A DNA stretch of 64,000 nucleotides from Lysobacter sp. MMG2 (GCF_016735495.2 NZ_JAERQY020000002.1:806001-870000); one strand, 5' to 3'; positions 52,779 through 61,982 are shown, counted from the first letter of the stretch. Numbers and translations: made by a program. The notes: generated by a model from the sequence alone, not told the origin.

Positions 52779-53495
52779 ATGAACCGCTTCATCGAGATCG
52801 CACGCGCCCGCACGCGACTTGAGCGCTACGGCTGGCCTCGCCTGCAGATGTCCGTGATCGTGCTGGTCACCGGCGCGGCCGGGCTGCTCGCTTCGTTCCT
52901 GCTGCTGGCCGGCGGGTTGGAATCGATGCTGCTGCGCTATCCGCTGGCGGTGCTCATCGCCTACGGCGTGTTCCTCGTGCAGATGGCGGTGTGGACGCGC
53001 TGGGGAAGCGATGCCTCGGATGCCCTGGATCTGACGGACCTTCCGACCGGGCGCACCGGCGGCGGCGGCTGGTCAGGGAGCGGCGGCCACTCGGGCGGTG
53101 GCGGCGCGTCTGCATCGTGGGGGCCTTCGTCCGGATCGGGATCCTCGTCCAGCTCCAGCGGGGTGGATCTTCTTGATGGGGTGGACGGCGACGGCCTGCC
53201 GCTGCTGGTCCTGATCGCGCTCGTCGCCGTGGCCGTGGTGTGCGTGATCGCGGCGGGCTGGGTGGTGTGGACCGCGCCGGCACTGATGGCCGAGCTCATG
53301 GTCGACGCCGCCATCGCCGGCGGCCTGTACAAGCGCATGCGCGGCACGCAATCGGAAGGCTGGTGGTGGCTGTGCGTGCGGCACACGTTCTGGCCGCTGC
53401 TGGGAGTGCTGCTGTTCTTCGTCGCGCTCGGCGTGGCGGCGAAGGTTTACGCGCCGCAAGCGACGACGCTGATGCAGGCGCTGCAGGCGCTCTGA
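52779..53495 (+). CDS. Membrane protein with a Gly/Ser-rich linker
   Basis: 238 residues. Two N-terminal membrane helices (VIVLVTGAAGLLASFLLLAGG and YPLAVLIAYGVFLVQMAV) are followed by a 40-residue loop dominated by Gly and Ser, then three more hydrophobic segments (LLVLIALVAVAVVCVIAAGWVVW, ALMAELMVDAAIAGGLY, FWPLLGVLLFFVALGVAAKVY). No family is recognised; the overall look recalls TPM-phosphatase-associated or YgcG-like membrane proteins with Gly/Ser linkers. It follows the AraC gene by 68 bp but probably has its own promoter. Confidence 0.75.
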   Translation: MNRFIEIARARTRLERYGWPRLQMSVIVLVTGAAGLLASFLLLAGGLESMLLRYPLAVLIAYGVFLVQMAVWTRWGSDASDALDLTDLPTGRTGGGGWSGSGGHSGGGGASASWGPSSGSGSSSSSSGVDLLDGVDGDGLPLLVLIALVAVAVVCVIAAGWVVWTAPALMAELMVDAAIAGGLYKRMRGTQSEGWWWLCVRHTFWPLLGVLLFFVALGVAAKVYAPQATTLMQALQAL

Positions 53496-53547
53496 TCGGG
53501 ACTTGCATCGCGCGGACGGAAGCTCCGCCCACGCGATGCGCGCGGAA

Positions 53548-53931
53548 TCAGTCCAGCACCATCACCGCATCCACCTCGAAGCCGGCGCCGCGCGGCAGGC
53601 CGGAGACTTCGACGGTGGAGCGCGCCGGGTACGGCGCCTTGAAGAATTCGCCCATCACCGCGTTGACGGCGGCGAAGTTGCCCAGATCCGTCAGGTAGAG
53701 CCCCAGGCGCACGACATCGTTGAGCGAGCCGCCCGCGGCTTCGCACACGGCCTTGAGGTTCTCGAACGAACGGCGCGCCTGCGCGGCGATGTCGCCTTCC
53801 ACCAGCAGGCCGGTGCTCGGGTCCAGCGGAATCTGGCCGGAGAGGTACACGGTGTCGCCGGCACGCACGGCCTGCGAATACGGGCCGATCGCGGCCGGCG
53901 CCTTGTCGGTCTGGATGATCTGGCGGGACAT
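53548..53931 (-). CDS. ridA: RidA-family enamine/imine deaminase
   Basis: 127 residues, the usual length. It hydrolyses reactive 2-aminoacrylate-type enamines released by PLP enzymes. Family signatures are [29 protein letters not shown], the invariant Arg and Glu in [25 protein letters not shown], and [18 protein letters not shown]. It lies downstream of spoT on the same strand, separated by a palindromic intergenic repeat, the common arrangement in gammaproteobacteria. Confidence 0.95.
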   Translation of the reverse strand: MSRQIIQTDKAPAAIGPYSQAVRAGDTVYLSGQIPLDPSTGLLVEGDIAAQARRSFENLKAVCEAAGGSLNDVVRLGLYLTDLGNFAAVNAVMGEFFKAPYPARSTVEVSGLPRGAGFEVDAVMVLD

Positions 53932-53937
53932 GGGTGG

Positions 53938-54035
53938 TTTCGGGATTCGAGATTCGGGATTGGAGATTAGATCAAAAGCGAGGAGCGGGTGCTGCTGCGC
54001 TCTTGCGAATCCCTAATCCCGAATCCCCAATCCCG
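53938..54035. repeat. GGGATTCG-type imperfect palindromic repeat, copy 1
   Basis: A left arm of GGGATTCGAGATTCGGGATT and a right arm of GCGAATCCC, TAATCCCGAATCCCC and AATCCCGA are imperfect reverse complements around a central 35-nt segment. Each arm is itself an array of GGGATT(C/A/G)-like heptads. The same element recurs at 57549-57676. It would form a long hairpin in the spoT-ridA transcript. Confidence 0.8.
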
Positions 54036-54040
54036 AGGCC

Positions 54041-56239
54041 TCACATCCGCTGCACGCCCAGCACCACGTTGAGCCGGCGCACGCGTCGCATCACGTCGGC
54101 GAGGTGGCGGCGGTCGCTGACTTCGATGGCGAAGCGCATGACCGCGACGTTGGCGTCGCGTTCGATGTACTCCACGCGGTCGATGTTCGACTCCGCCTCG
54201 GCGATCGCGGCGGCGACCTGCGCCAGCGAGCCCGGGCGGTTGTCGACTTCGATGCGCAGCGCGGCGGCGAAATCGCCGGCGACCTGGCGGTCCCAGCCGA
54301 TCGGCACCCAGCGGTCGGGCGACTTGCGGTAATCGGCGACGTTCGGGCAATCCAGGCGGTGCACCACGATGCCCTTGCCGGCCGTGTGGTAGCCCATGAT
54401 CTCGTCGCCGGGAATCGGCAGACAGCAGTTGGCGAAGCTGATCACGCCGCGCTCGGCGCCTGTGATCAGGATCTTGTCCTGCGACATCGGCAGCATGCCG
54501 GCGGTCGGGTCGCGCAGCGGTTTGCCCGGCGCTTCGCGCGCGAGCGCCATCGCGACCTGCTGCGGCATGCGGTTGCCCAGCGCGATGTCCGCCAGCAACG
54601 CCTCCAGGCGCGGATAGCGGAACTCGCCCAGGTACGCATCCAGGCGTACCGGCGGCACGCGGTCGAGCGAGATGCCCAGCGCTTCCAGCGCGCGATCGAG
54701 CATGCGATGGCCCAGCTGCACCGCGTCCTCGTGTTCGAGCTGCTTGAGCTGCTGGCGGATCGAGGTGCGCGCCTTGCCGGAGACCACGAACTCCAGCCAC
54801 TGCGGCTTCGGCGAGGACGATTTGGCGGTGATGATCTCCACGCGCTGGCCGCTGGCCAGCTTGGTGCGCAGCGGCACCAGCTTGCCGTCCACACGCGCGG
54901 CGACGGCCTTGTTGCCCACGTCGGTATGCACGGCGTAGGCGAAATCCAGCGCGGTGGAGTTGCGCGGCAGCGACATGATGTCGCCCTTGGGCGTGAACAG
55001 GTAGACCTCGTCCGGGAACAGGTCGACCTTCACGTTCTCCAGGAATTCCAGCGACGAACCGGTGGCGCGCTGCGTCTCCACCAGGTTGGCGATCCAGCTG
55101 TGCGCGCGGCTCTGCGCGCTGTTGGGACCGTCGCCGCCGTGCTTGTAGGACCAGTGCGCGGCAATGCCGCGCTCGGCGATGAGGTCCATTTCCTCGGTGC
55201 GGATCTGCACTTCGATCGGCGAGCCGTAGGGGCCGAACAGCACCGTGTGCAGCGACTGGTAGCCGTTGGCCTTCGGGATCGCGATGAAGTCGCGGAAGCG
55301 CGAATCCAGCGGCTTGTACGCGGCGTGCACGACGCCCAGCGCGTGGTAACAATCCGGCACTGTGCGCACGACGATGCGGAAGCCGAACACGTCCATCACC
55401 TGCGCGAAGGTTTTGTGCTCGGCGCGCATCTTGGTGTAGATGCTCCACGGCGACTTCACTCGGCTGACGAGGCGGTGCATCAGCTTTTCCTTCGCCAGCC
55501 GCTGCGCGAGTTGCGCTTCGATCTGCACCAGCGACTCGCGCCGCACCACCGGCTGCGTGCGCAGGCGTTTCTCGATCACCGCATGGCGCCACGGATGCAG
55601 CGCGCGGAAACCCAGGTCCTGCAGTTCGGCCTTGATCAGGTTCATGCCCAGGCGCTGGGCGATGGGCGCGTAGATCTCCAGCGTCTCGCGCGCGATGCGG
55701 TGGCGCGCTTCCATGCTCTGCGCGCCGAGCGTGCGCATGTTGTGCAGTCGGTCGGCGAGCTTGATCAGGATGACGCGCAGGTCGCGCGACATCGCCAGCA
55801 GCATCTTGCGGAAGCTCTCGGCAGCCGCCTCCTGGCGATCGCGGAACTGGATCTTGTCCAGCTTGGTGACGCCGTCGACCAGCTCCGCCACGGTCTCGCC
55901 GAACTCGCTGGCCAGGCCCTCGCGCGTGAGCGGCGTGTCCTCGATGGTGTCGTGCAGGATCGCGGCGATCAGCGTTTCGACGTCCAGTCCCTGGTCGGCC
56001 AGCACCTTCGCCACCGCGACCGGGTGCGTGATGTACGGCTCGCCCGACTTGCGCGTCTGCCCCGCGTGCGCGGCCGCGCCGATCGCCCAGGCGCGGCGCA
56101 GCTGGGCGCGCTGCTCATCGGGCAGGTAGTCGGCGGACTGTTCCAGCTCGCGCACGTAGTCGGGCACATCCGCGTCGTCGTGGACGGGAGGTACCCGCAG
56201 CGTGGAGGCAGTAATCGGCGCGGGCTGGGCGGGGGTCAT
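54041..56239 (-). CDS. spoT: Bifunctional (p)ppGpp synthetase/hydrolase
   Basis: 732 residues. An HD hydrolase domain (ITHPVAVAKVLADQG, ILHDTIEDT with H96-D97, RVILIKLADRLHNMRTL) is intact, as is the synthetase domain (YTKMRAEHKTFAQVMDVFGFRIVV, FRDFIAIPKANGYQSLHTVLFGP, IEVQIRT). A TGS domain (VDLFPDEVYLFTPKGDIM), a helical and zinc-finger region (ISFANCCLPIPGDEIMGY) and a C-terminal ACT domain (LRIEVDNRPGSLAQVAAAIAEAE) follow. The intact HD site with RelA/SpoT regulatory domains identifies SpoT/Rel. It is the stringent-response alarmone enzyme. Confidence 0.96.
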   Translation of the reverse strand: MTPAQPAPITASTLRVPPVHDDADVPDYVRELEQSADYLPDEQRAQLRRAWAIGAAAHAGQTRKSGEPYITHPVAVAKVLADQGLDVETLIAAILHDTIEDTPLTREGLASEFGETVAELVDGVTKLDKIQFRDRQEAAAESFRKMLLAMSRDLRVILIKLADRLHNMRTLGAQSMEARHRIARETLEIYAPIAQRLGMNLIKAELQDLGFRALHPWRHAVIEKRLRTQPVVRRESLVQIEAQLAQRLAKEKLMHRLVSRVKSPWSIYTKMRAEHKTFAQVMDVFGFRIVVRTVPDCYHALGVVHAAYKPLDSRFRDFIAIPKANGYQSLHTVLFGPYGSPIEVQIRTEEMDLIAERGIAAHWSYKHGGDGPNSAQSRAHSWIANLVETQRATGSSLEFLENVKVDLFPDEVYLFTPKGDIMSLPRNSTALDFAYAVHTDVGNKAVAARVDGKLVPLRTKLASGQRVEIITAKSSSPKPQWLEFVVSGKARTSIRQQLKQLEHEDAVQLGHRMLDRALEALGISLDRVPPVRLDAYLGEFRYPRLEALLADIALGNRMPQQVAMALAREAPGKPLRDPTAGMLPMSQDKILITGAERGVISFANCCLPIPGDEIMGYHTAGKGIVVHRLDCPNVADYRKSPDRWVPIGWDRQVAGDFAAALRIEVDNRPGSLAQVAAAIAEAESNIDRVEYIERDANVAVMRFAIEVSDRRHLADVMRRVRRLNVVLGVQRM

Positions 56240-56420
56240 GGATGGAATCTAAGCGCGGGGCAATGTGCACGCAATGCGAGACGGCTCCATTGACTGAATG
56301 GGGTCCGGTGTTCGCCAGGCAAGGAGCAGGAACGGGCCGGCATGCCGGGATCCCCCGCTGGCGATCTCGCGGGATCGCGAAAGTGGAACCGGGGTCGCGC
56401 GCGCAGCGCCCCATACGCAA

Positions 56421-56444
56421 ACGGCCCCGCCGAAGCGGGGCCGT
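56421..56444 (-). terminator. Hairpin terminator after rpoZ
   Basis: ACGGCCCCGC (56421-56430) and GCGGGGCCGT (56435-56444) form a perfect 10-bp stem with a TTCG loop on the minus strand, followed by TTTGCGT. It lies 41 bp after rpoZ and 180 bp before spoT, so spoT may need its own promoter. The rest of 56240-56485 shows nothing I recognise. Confidence 0.65.
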
Positions 56445-56485
56445 CGAAGCTGCATGGCCGATGGAAAACCGGCTGCAGCGGGGTA

Positions 56486-56785
56486 TCAGTCGTCGCCCTT
56501 GGACAGGTCGTCGTCGGCCACCACTTCGGCCGCGGCCCATTCCAGCGCCTCGCGCTCCTTGCGCTCGCGCTCGGACTTCTCGACGGCGTCGATGTAGTCG
56601 GTGTCGATGCGGCGCGCGGCGATCTCACGCAGCGCCAGCACGGTCGGCTTGTCGTTGGCTTCGCTGTTGTCCAGCTGCGGATCCACGCCATTGGCCAGCT
56701 GACGGGCGCGCTTGGCGGCCATCATGACGAGTTCGAAGCGGTTGTTGACCACTTCCAGGCAATCTTCAACGGTGATGCGGGCCAT
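56486..56785 (-). CDS. rpoZ: RNA polymerase omega subunit
   Basis: 99 residues from ATG 56785, with AGGAG upstream: [50 protein letters not shown] and an acidic tail, all typical of omega. It stabilises the beta' subunit and takes part in ppGpp binding. It lies between gmk and spoT with its own well-formed promoter and a terminator hairpin downstream. Confidence 0.97.
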   Translation of the reverse strand: MARITVEDCLEVVNNRFELVMMAAKRARQLANGVDPQLDNSEANDKPTVLALREIAARRIDTDYIDAVEKSERERKEREALEWAAAEVVADDDLSKGDD

Positions 56786-56836
56786 GGGGCTCCTGGCGGC
56801 CGGCGGGCCGTCCATACAGGCTTTAAGGGACCGCAG

Positions 56837-56865
56837 AGTGTAGCCGTGCGCCCTTGCGGTGGCAA
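56837..56865 (-). promoter_or_regulatory. Promoter of rpoZ
   Basis: The minus strand reads TTGCCA (56860-56865), 17 bp, TACACT (56837-56842), placed between the gmk stop and the rpoZ start. Confidence 0.6.
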
Positions 56866-56917
56866 GCGCGCCCTTTCGAATCAGTCGCTTACGGGCGAAT
56901 ACCGCCCGAATCGGGCC

Positions 56918-57544
56918 TCAGACGCCCGGATCGTCCGCCAGCAGGGCCGTGATCAGGCGCGAATGGCGGGCCACCTGCTGGTCGCGGCGGACCCGGCTGG
57001 CGATGAAGATCGAGCACATCTCGCCCACCGCGGTCTCGAAATCCTCGTTGACGATGACGAAGTCGAACTCGCCGTAGTGCGACATCTCTTCGCGCGCGGC
57101 GGCCAGGCGCTGGGCGATGACTTCTTCTGTGTCCTGGCCACGGTTGCGCATGCGCTGCTCCAGCGCCTGACGCGAAGGCGGCAGGATGAACACGCTGACC
57201 GCGTCGGGCACCTTGTCGCGCACCTGGCGCGCGCCCTGCCAGTCGATCTCCAGCAGCACGTCCTTGCCGGACGCCAGTTGGGGTTCGACCGACTGCCGCG
57301 CCGAACCCTTCCAGTCGCCGTGCACCAGCGCGTGCTCGAAGAAATCGCCGGCGGCGACCATGTCCTCGAACTCCTGCGCACTGACGAAGTGGTAATGCTC
57401 GGCATGCCGCTCGCCCGGACGCGGCTTGCGCGAGGTGAACGAGATCGACAGGCAGATGTTCGGATCGCGCGCCAGCACGGCGTTGACGATGCTGGACTTT
57501 CCGGCGCCCGAAGGGGCGGCGACGATGAAGAGGGTTCCGCGCAT
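56918..57544 (-). CDS. gmk: Guanylate kinase
   Basis: 208 residues. The P-loop [15 protein letters not shown], the GMP-binding [23 protein letters not shown], the [21 protein letters not shown] and the [12 protein letters not shown] segments identify guanylate kinase, which converts GMP to GDP. It follows yicC on the same strand with a GGGATTCG-type repeat between them and precedes rpoZ, a conserved order. Confidence 0.97.
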   Translation of the reverse strand: MRGTLFIVAAPSGAGKSSIVNAVLARDPNICLSISFTSRKPRPGERHAEHYHFVSAQEFEDMVAAGDFFEHALVHGDWKGSARQSVEPQLASGKDVLLEIDWQGARQVRDKVPDAVSVFILPPSRQALEQRMRNRGQDTEEVIAQRLAAAREEMSHYGEFDFVIVNEDFETAVGEMCSIFIASRVRRDQQVARHSRLITALLADDPGV

Positions 57545-57548
57545 GGTT

Positions 57549-57676
57549 GGCCGGGGTTCGATATTCGGGATTCGGGATTCGCAAAAACGAAGCGCTTGCG
57601 TCGGTGATGCTGTCGTCGGGGTGGGTTCCCGGCCTCCGCTGTTGCGAATCCCGAATCCCCAATCCCGAATCCCGGC
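57549..57676. repeat. GGGATTCG-type imperfect palindromic repeat, copy 2
   Basis: The left arm GGTTCGATATTCGGGATTCG and right arm GCGAATCCCGAATCCCC plus AATCCCGAATCCCGG mirror each other across about 65 nt. The arms match those of the element at 53938-54035, but the central segments are unrelated in sequence and length. It separates yicC from gmk. Confidence 0.8.
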
Positions 57677-57677
57677 C

Positions 57678-58538
57678 TCACTCGATGTTCTGTATCTGCT
57701 CGCGCACCTGGTCGATCAGCACCTTCAGCTCGACGGCGACCGCCGAGCTGCGCGCGTCCACCGACTTGGAGCCCAGCGTGTTCGCTTCGCGGTTGAATTC
57801 CTGCAGCAGGAAGTCGAGGCGGCGGCCGACGGCTTCCTTCAGCTTGAGCACGCGGCGCGCTTCGGAGACGTGCGAGTCGAGGCGGTCGAGCTCCTCGTCC
57901 ACGTCCAGCTTCTGCAGCCACATCACCAGTTCCTGCTCCAGGCGGCCATTGTCGAGCGGCTGGGCGAGGTCGGCCAGGCGCGTCTCCAGCTTGGTGCGCT
58001 GGCCGGCGCGGATCTGCGGCATCAGCGTGCGCACTTCGGCGGCGAGCGAGGCGATGCCGTCGATGCGCTCGGAGATCACCGCAGCCAGCTTGGCGCCCTC
58101 GCGCTCGCGGGAACGCACGAATTCGTCCAGCACCTCGTCGAGCAACGCCAGCGCCTGCGCCTGCAGCGCGGCCGGATCGCCGGCGTGCGTCTGCAGCACG
58201 CCGGGGAACTGCAACAGTTCGGTCAGTTCGGTGCGCAGGCGCGGGAAGCGGGACTCCAGATCCATCGCCAGTTCGCTCAGCTCGCGCAGGCGCGCGTTAT
58301 TGAGCTGCAACGCACCCTCGCCTTCCGGCGCGCGCAGGCGCAGCGTCAGGTCGATCTTGCCGCGCGCCACGCGGCCAGCCACGCGCTCGCGCAGCGCCGG
58401 CTCGAGCGCGCGCAGTTCGTCGGGCAGGCGCAGGCCGAGCTCGAGGAAACGGTGGTTGACCGAGCGCAGCTCGCAACCGAGCGTGCCCCAGGGCGTGGAG
58501 CGTTCGCCGCTTGCGAAGGCGGTCATGCTGCGGATCAT
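57678..58538 (-). CDS. yicC: YicC-family endoribonuclease
   Basis: 286 residues from ATG 58538 ([12 protein letters not shown], the classical N terminus). The middle has [25 protein letters not shown] and [13 protein letters not shown]. The C terminus has [29 protein letters not shown] and [22 protein letters not shown], which includes the acidic metal-binding residues of this family. It is divergent from rph, its partner in RNA processing in many proteobacteria. A TTG start four codons earlier is unlikely. Confidence 0.93.
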   Translation of the reverse strand: MIRSMTAFASGERSTPWGTLGCELRSVNHRFLELGLRLPDELRALEPALRERVAGRVARGKIDLTLRLRAPEGEGALQLNNARLRELSELAMDLESRFPRLRTELTELLQFPGVLQTHAGDPAALQAQALALLDEVLDEFVRSREREGAKLAAVISERIDGIASLAAEVRTLMPQIRAGQRTKLETRLADLAQPLDNGRLEQELVMWLQKLDVDEELDRLDSHVSEARRVLKLKEAVGRRLDFLLQEFNREANTLGSKSVDARSSAVAVELKVLIDQVREQIQNIE

Positions 58539-58567
58539 CAGGAAATCCAAGGCCGACAGGGAGCGAA

Positions 58568-58576
58568 TGGTAAACT
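58568..58576 (+). promoter_or_regulatory. Extended -10 promoter of rph
   Basis: TGGTAAACT is an extended -10 (TGn plus TAAACT) 28 bp before the rph start in the 66-bp gap with divergent yicC. Confidence 0.45.
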
Positions 58577-58604
58577 CGCGCGCCCTCTAAACGGTAATTC
58601 GGTC

Positions 58605-59369
58605 ATGTCCGGCTCGCCTGTCGCCCCCTCCGCCGGCTCCCCGGCCACCGTCGCCCGCCCCAGCGGCCGCGCGCCCGCGCAGATGCGCGAGGTCCGCATC
58701 GAACGCGGCTTCACCCGCCACGCGGAGGGCTCGGTGCTGGTGTGCTTCGGCGAAACGCGCGTGCTGTGCACCGCCACCGTGGAGAACAAGGTGCCTCCGT
58801 TCCTGCGCGGCAAGGGCGAGGGCTGGGTCACGGCCGAGTACGGCATGCTGCCGCGCGCCACGCATTCGCGCTCCGACCGCGAGGCCGCGCGCGGCAAGCA
58901 GGGCGGGCGCACGCTGGAGATCCAGCGCCTGATCGGCCGCTCGCTGCGCGCCTGCATCGACCGCAAGCTGCTGGGCGAACGCACCATCACGCTGGACTGC
59001 GACGTCCTGCAGGCCGACGGCGGCACGCGCACGGCGGCCATCACCGGCGCCTACGTGGCGCTGGCCGATGCGGTGCGCTGGCTGATGGCGCGGCGCGAGA
59101 TCACGCGCGATCCGATCTTCGGCGCCGTCGCCGCGGTGTCGGTCGGCGTGTATCGCGGCGTGCCGGTGCTGGACCTGGACTACGCCGAGGACAGCGACTG
59201 CGACACCGACATGAACGTCGTCATGAACGACGGCGGCGGTTTCATCGAGTTGCAGGGCACGGCCGAAGGCCACGCCTTCCGTCGCGATGAACTCGACGCG
59301 CTGACCTCGCTGGCCGAAGCGGGCATCGCCGAACTGATCGTCAAGCAGCGCGAAGCGCTGGCAGGCTGA
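58605..59369 (+). CDS. rph: Ribonuclease PH
   Basis: Phosphorolytic 3'-5' exoribonuclease that trims tRNA 3' ends. 254 residues, with an N-terminal extension of about 17 Ala/Pro/Ser-rich residues before the usual [29 protein letters not shown]. Further signatures are [64 protein letters not shown] and [17 protein letters not shown], with the catalytic acids. It heads a plus-strand block with the VOC gene, rdgB and others. Confidence 0.96.
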   Translation: MSGSPVAPSAGSPATVARPSGRAPAQMREVRIERGFTRHAEGSVLVCFGETRVLCTATVENKVPPFLRGKGEGWVTAEYGMLPRATHSRSDREAARGKQGGRTLEIQRLIGRSLRACIDRKLLGERTITLDCDVLQADGGTRTAAITGAYVALADAVRWLMARREITRDPIFGAVAAVSVGVYRGVPVLDLDYAEDSDCDTDMNVVMNDGGGFIELQGTAEGHAFRRDELDALTSLAEAGIAELIVKQREALAG

Positions 59370-59372
59370 GCC

Positions 59373-59762
59373 ATGAAGCGCTTCGTCGCCACCGTCACGC
59401 TCGTCGTGGACGACTACGACGAGGCCATCGCGTTCTACACCGGCGCGCTGCGCTTCGAACTGCTGGACGACATCGACCTGGGCGGCGGCAAGCGCTGGGT
59501 GCGTGTGGCGCCGAGCGGCGCCGAATCCGCGCTGCTGCTCGCGCAGGCCGATGGCGCGGAGCAGCGCGCGAGCGTCGGCAACCAGACCGGCGGCCGTGTC
59601 GGCTTCTTCCTGCACACCGACGATTTCGCGCGCGACCATGCGTCGATGCTCGAGCACGGCGTGCGTTTCCTCGAATCGCCGCGCCACGAGCCCTACGGCA
59701 CCGTGGCGGTGTTCGAAGACCTGTACGGCAACCGCTGGGACCTGCTGGAGCCCAAGGCGTGA
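59373..59762 (+). CDS. VOC/glyoxalase-fold protein
   Basis: 129 residues made of two beta-alpha-beta-beta-beta modules: VTLVVDDYDEAIAFYTGALRFELLDD and VGFFLHTDDFARDHASMLEHGVRFLE, then GTVAVFEDLYGNRWDLLEP. The pattern matches the vicinal-oxygen-chelate superfamily, of the small subgroup similar to glyoxalase/bleomycin-resistance proteins. The substrate is unknown. It starts three bases after rph and overlaps rdgB by 4 bp, so it is co-translated with nucleotide-pool and RNA-processing genes. Confidence 0.9.
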   Translation: MKRFVATVTLVVDDYDEAIAFYTGALRFELLDDIDLGGGKRWVRVAPSGAESALLLAQADGAEQRASVGNQTGGRVGFFLHTDDFARDHASMLEHGVRFLESPRHEPYGTVAVFEDLYGNRWDLLEPKA

Positions 59763-60370
59763 GCGCCGCATCCGAACGCTGGGTCATCGCCAGCAGCAAC
59801 CGCGGCAAGCTGGCGGAGATCCGCGAACTGCTGGACGACAGCGGCATCGAGATCGTCACGCAGGGCGAACTGGGCGTGAGCGACGCCGACGAGACCGGCC
59901 TGACCTTCGTCGAGAACGCGCTGCTGAAAGCGCGAAAAGCCGCACGCGAAACCGGCCTGCCCGCGCTGGGCGACGACTCCGGCATCTGCGTGGATGCGTT
60001 GGGCGGCGCGCCCGGCCTTTACTCGGCGCGCTATGCCGGCGAGCACGGCAACGCGGAGGCGAACATCGACAAACTGCTGCACGCGCTGCGCGACGTGCCC
60101 GATGCGCAGCGCACCGCGCACTTCTATGCGGTGATCGTGCTGCTGCGCCACGCCGAGGACCCGCAGCCGCTGATCGCCGAAGGCATCTGGCGCGGCCGCG
60201 TGCTGCGCGAACGGCGCGGTGCGGGCGGGTTCGGCTACGACCCGGTGTTTCTCGATCCGGAGCAGGGCTTGTCGGCGGCGGAACTGGATGCCGAACTGAA
60301 GAACCGCATCAGCCACCGCGGCCTCGCGCTGGCCGCGCTGCGACGCCAGCTGCTGGACGCGGCGCGGTAG
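59759..60370 (+). CDS. rdgB: Non-canonical purine NTP pyrophosphatase (RdgB/HAM1)
   Basis: 203 residues from GTG 59759, overlapping the previous stop (GTGA). Signatures are WVIASSNRGKLAEIRELL, ETGLTFVENALLKARKAARETGLPALGDDSGI, GLYSARYAG and GAGGFGYDPVF, then KNRISHRGLALA. It hydrolyses ITP, dITP and XTP to keep the nucleotide pool clean. Confidence 0.96.
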   Translation: MSAASERWVIASSNRGKLAEIRELLDDSGIEIVTQGELGVSDADETGLTFVENALLKARKAARETGLPALGDDSGICVDALGGAPGLYSARYAGEHGNAEANIDKLLHALRDVPDAQRTAHFYAVIVLLRHAEDPQPLIAEGIWRGRVLRERRGAGGFGYDPVFLDPEQGLSAAELDAELKNRISHRGLALAALRRQLLDAAR

Positions 60371-60376
60371 ACGGAC

Positions 60377-60670
60377 GTGCACGTCATCGTCTGGGAGTAC
60401 GAGGTTCGGCCCGGCTCGGAAGCCGCGTTCGAAGCGATGTACGGCGCCGACGGTGACTGGGTCGCGCTGTTCCGGACGTTTCCGGGCTACCTGGGCACCG
60501 AGCTGCTGCGCGGCGACGGCCGCTACCTCACGCTCGACCGCTGGCGCAGCGAGCAGGACTACACTGCCTTCCGCGCCCACCTGCCGTCGCGCTACGCCGA
60601 ACTGGACGCGCGCGGCGACGCCCTGACGCTCACCGAACGCCCGCTCGGCACGTTCCACGCCGACGACTGA
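60377..60670 (+). CDS. Antibiotic-biosynthesis-monooxygenase-fold (ABM) protein
   Basis: 97 residues from GTG 60377. A dimeric ferredoxin-like fold is suggested by HVIVWEYEVRPGSEAAFEAMYG, FRTFPGYLGTELLRG, YLTLDRWRSEQDYTAFR. This is the ABM superfamily of small haem-degrading, oxygenase and structural proteins. No metal ligands are conserved enough to assign a reaction. It lies between rdgB and hemW; a link to haem handling by HemW is speculative. Confidence 0.85.
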   Translation: MHVIVWEYEVRPGSEAAFEAMYGADGDWVALFRTFPGYLGTELLRGDGRYLTLDRWRSEQDYTAFRAHLPSRYAELDARGDALTLTERPLGTFHADD

Positions 60671-60694
60671 CCTTTCGCTCCACGCCACGCCCAC

Positions 60695-61897
60695 GTGCTT
60701 ACCACGCCGCCCCTCTCGCTCTACGTCCACCTGCCCTGGTGCGTGCGCAAGTGCCCGTACTGCGATTTCAATTCGCACGAAGGGCGCGGCGCGCTGCCGT
60801 TCGACACCTACGTCGATGCCCTGCTGGCCGACCTGGACTACGACCTGCCGCTGGTCTGGGGTCGCACCGTGCACTCGGTGTTCTTGGGCGGCGGCACGCC
60901 GAGCCTGTTCCCGCCCGAGCACATCGACCGCTTCCTGCAGGCCGCCAGCAGCCGCCTGCGCTTCGCGCCGGGTTGCGAGATCACGCTGGAAACCAACCCC
61001 GGCACCGCCGAGCACGGCCGCTTCGAGCTCTACCGCGCCGCCGGCGTGAACCGCCTGAGCTTCGGCATCCAGAGTTTCGACGACGACAGCCTCAAGCGCC
61101 TGGGCCGCATCCACGACAGCGCCGAGGCCGAGGCGGCGGTGAAGCTGGCGCAGGACGCCGGCTTCGACAACTTCAACCTGGACCTGATGTACGCCCTGCC
61201 CGGGCAGACGCTGGCGATGGCCGAGCACGACCTGGCGCGCGCCTTCGCCCTGCAGCCCACGCACGTCAGCCACTACCAGCTGACGCTGGAGCCGAACACC
61301 GTCTTCGCCGCGCGCCCGCCGCGCGACATCCCCGACGACGACGCCAGCTGGGACATGCAGGAGCACTGCCAGGCGATGCTCGCGCAGGCGGGCTACGCAC
61401 AGTACGAAGTCAGCGCCTACGCGCAGCCCGGCCGGCAGTGCCTGCACAACCTCAACTACTGGCAGTACGGCGACTACCTGGGCATCGGCGCGGGCGCGCA
61501 CGGCAAGATCACCCTGGGCGCCGAACAGGACATCCTGCGTCGCTGGAAGGTCAAGCACCCGACCCAGTACCTCGCCCGCGCCGGGCATGCCGAGGCGATC
61601 GGCGGCGACGACCGCATCGCCCCGGACCGGCGCGCGTTCGAATACATGCTCAATGCGCTGCGACTGGTGGACGGGTTCTCGCTCGACGCTTTCGATGCGC
61701 GCACCGGGCTGCCGCGTTCGACCATCTCCGCGCAACTCGATGCTGCAGTCGCGCAGGGGTGGCTGGCGATCGACGGCGATCGCGTGCGTCCGACCGAGCT
61801 CGGCCGGCGCTTCACCAACGACGTCATCGAGCTCTTCCTCGACGGCGGGACCGGGACCACGTCCGCGCACGAAGTGGCCGGCTACACGGTGGTCTGA
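60695..61897 (+). CDS. hemW: HemW-type radical SAM haem chaperone
   Basis: 400 residues from GTG 60695. LYVHLPWCVRKCPYCDFNSH holds the radical-SAM cluster cysteines C16, C20 and C23 and the following residues typical of HemW, not of HemN. VFLGGGTPSLFPPEHI, ETNPGTAEHGRFELYRAAGVNRLSFGIQSF and GIGAGAHGKI complete the signature. HemW inserts haem into respiratory enzymes; the protein is often mis-named coproporphyrinogen oxidase. Confidence 0.95.
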   Translation: MLTTPPLSLYVHLPWCVRKCPYCDFNSHEGRGALPFDTYVDALLADLDYDLPLVWGRTVHSVFLGGGTPSLFPPEHIDRFLQAASSRLRFAPGCEITLETNPGTAEHGRFELYRAAGVNRLSFGIQSFDDDSLKRLGRIHDSAEAEAAVKLAQDAGFDNFNLDLMYALPGQTLAMAEHDLARAFALQPTHVSHYQLTLEPNTVFAARPPRDIPDDDASWDMQEHCQAMLAQAGYAQYEVSAYAQPGRQCLHNLNYWQYGDYLGIGAGAHGKITLGAEQDILRRWKVKHPTQYLARAGHAEAIGGDDRIAPDRRAFEYMLNALRLVDGFSLDAFDARTGLPRSTISAQLDAAVAQGWLAIDGDRVRPTELGRRFTNDVIELFLDGGTGTTSAHEVAGYTVV

Positions 61898-61982
61898 TCG
61901 TCGCGGAAACACGGCATTCGCCGCGCATTCCTTCGAAAGTGGCGCTTCGCTCCCGCGCCGGCAGGGCGGTCGCGGCCGCTCG

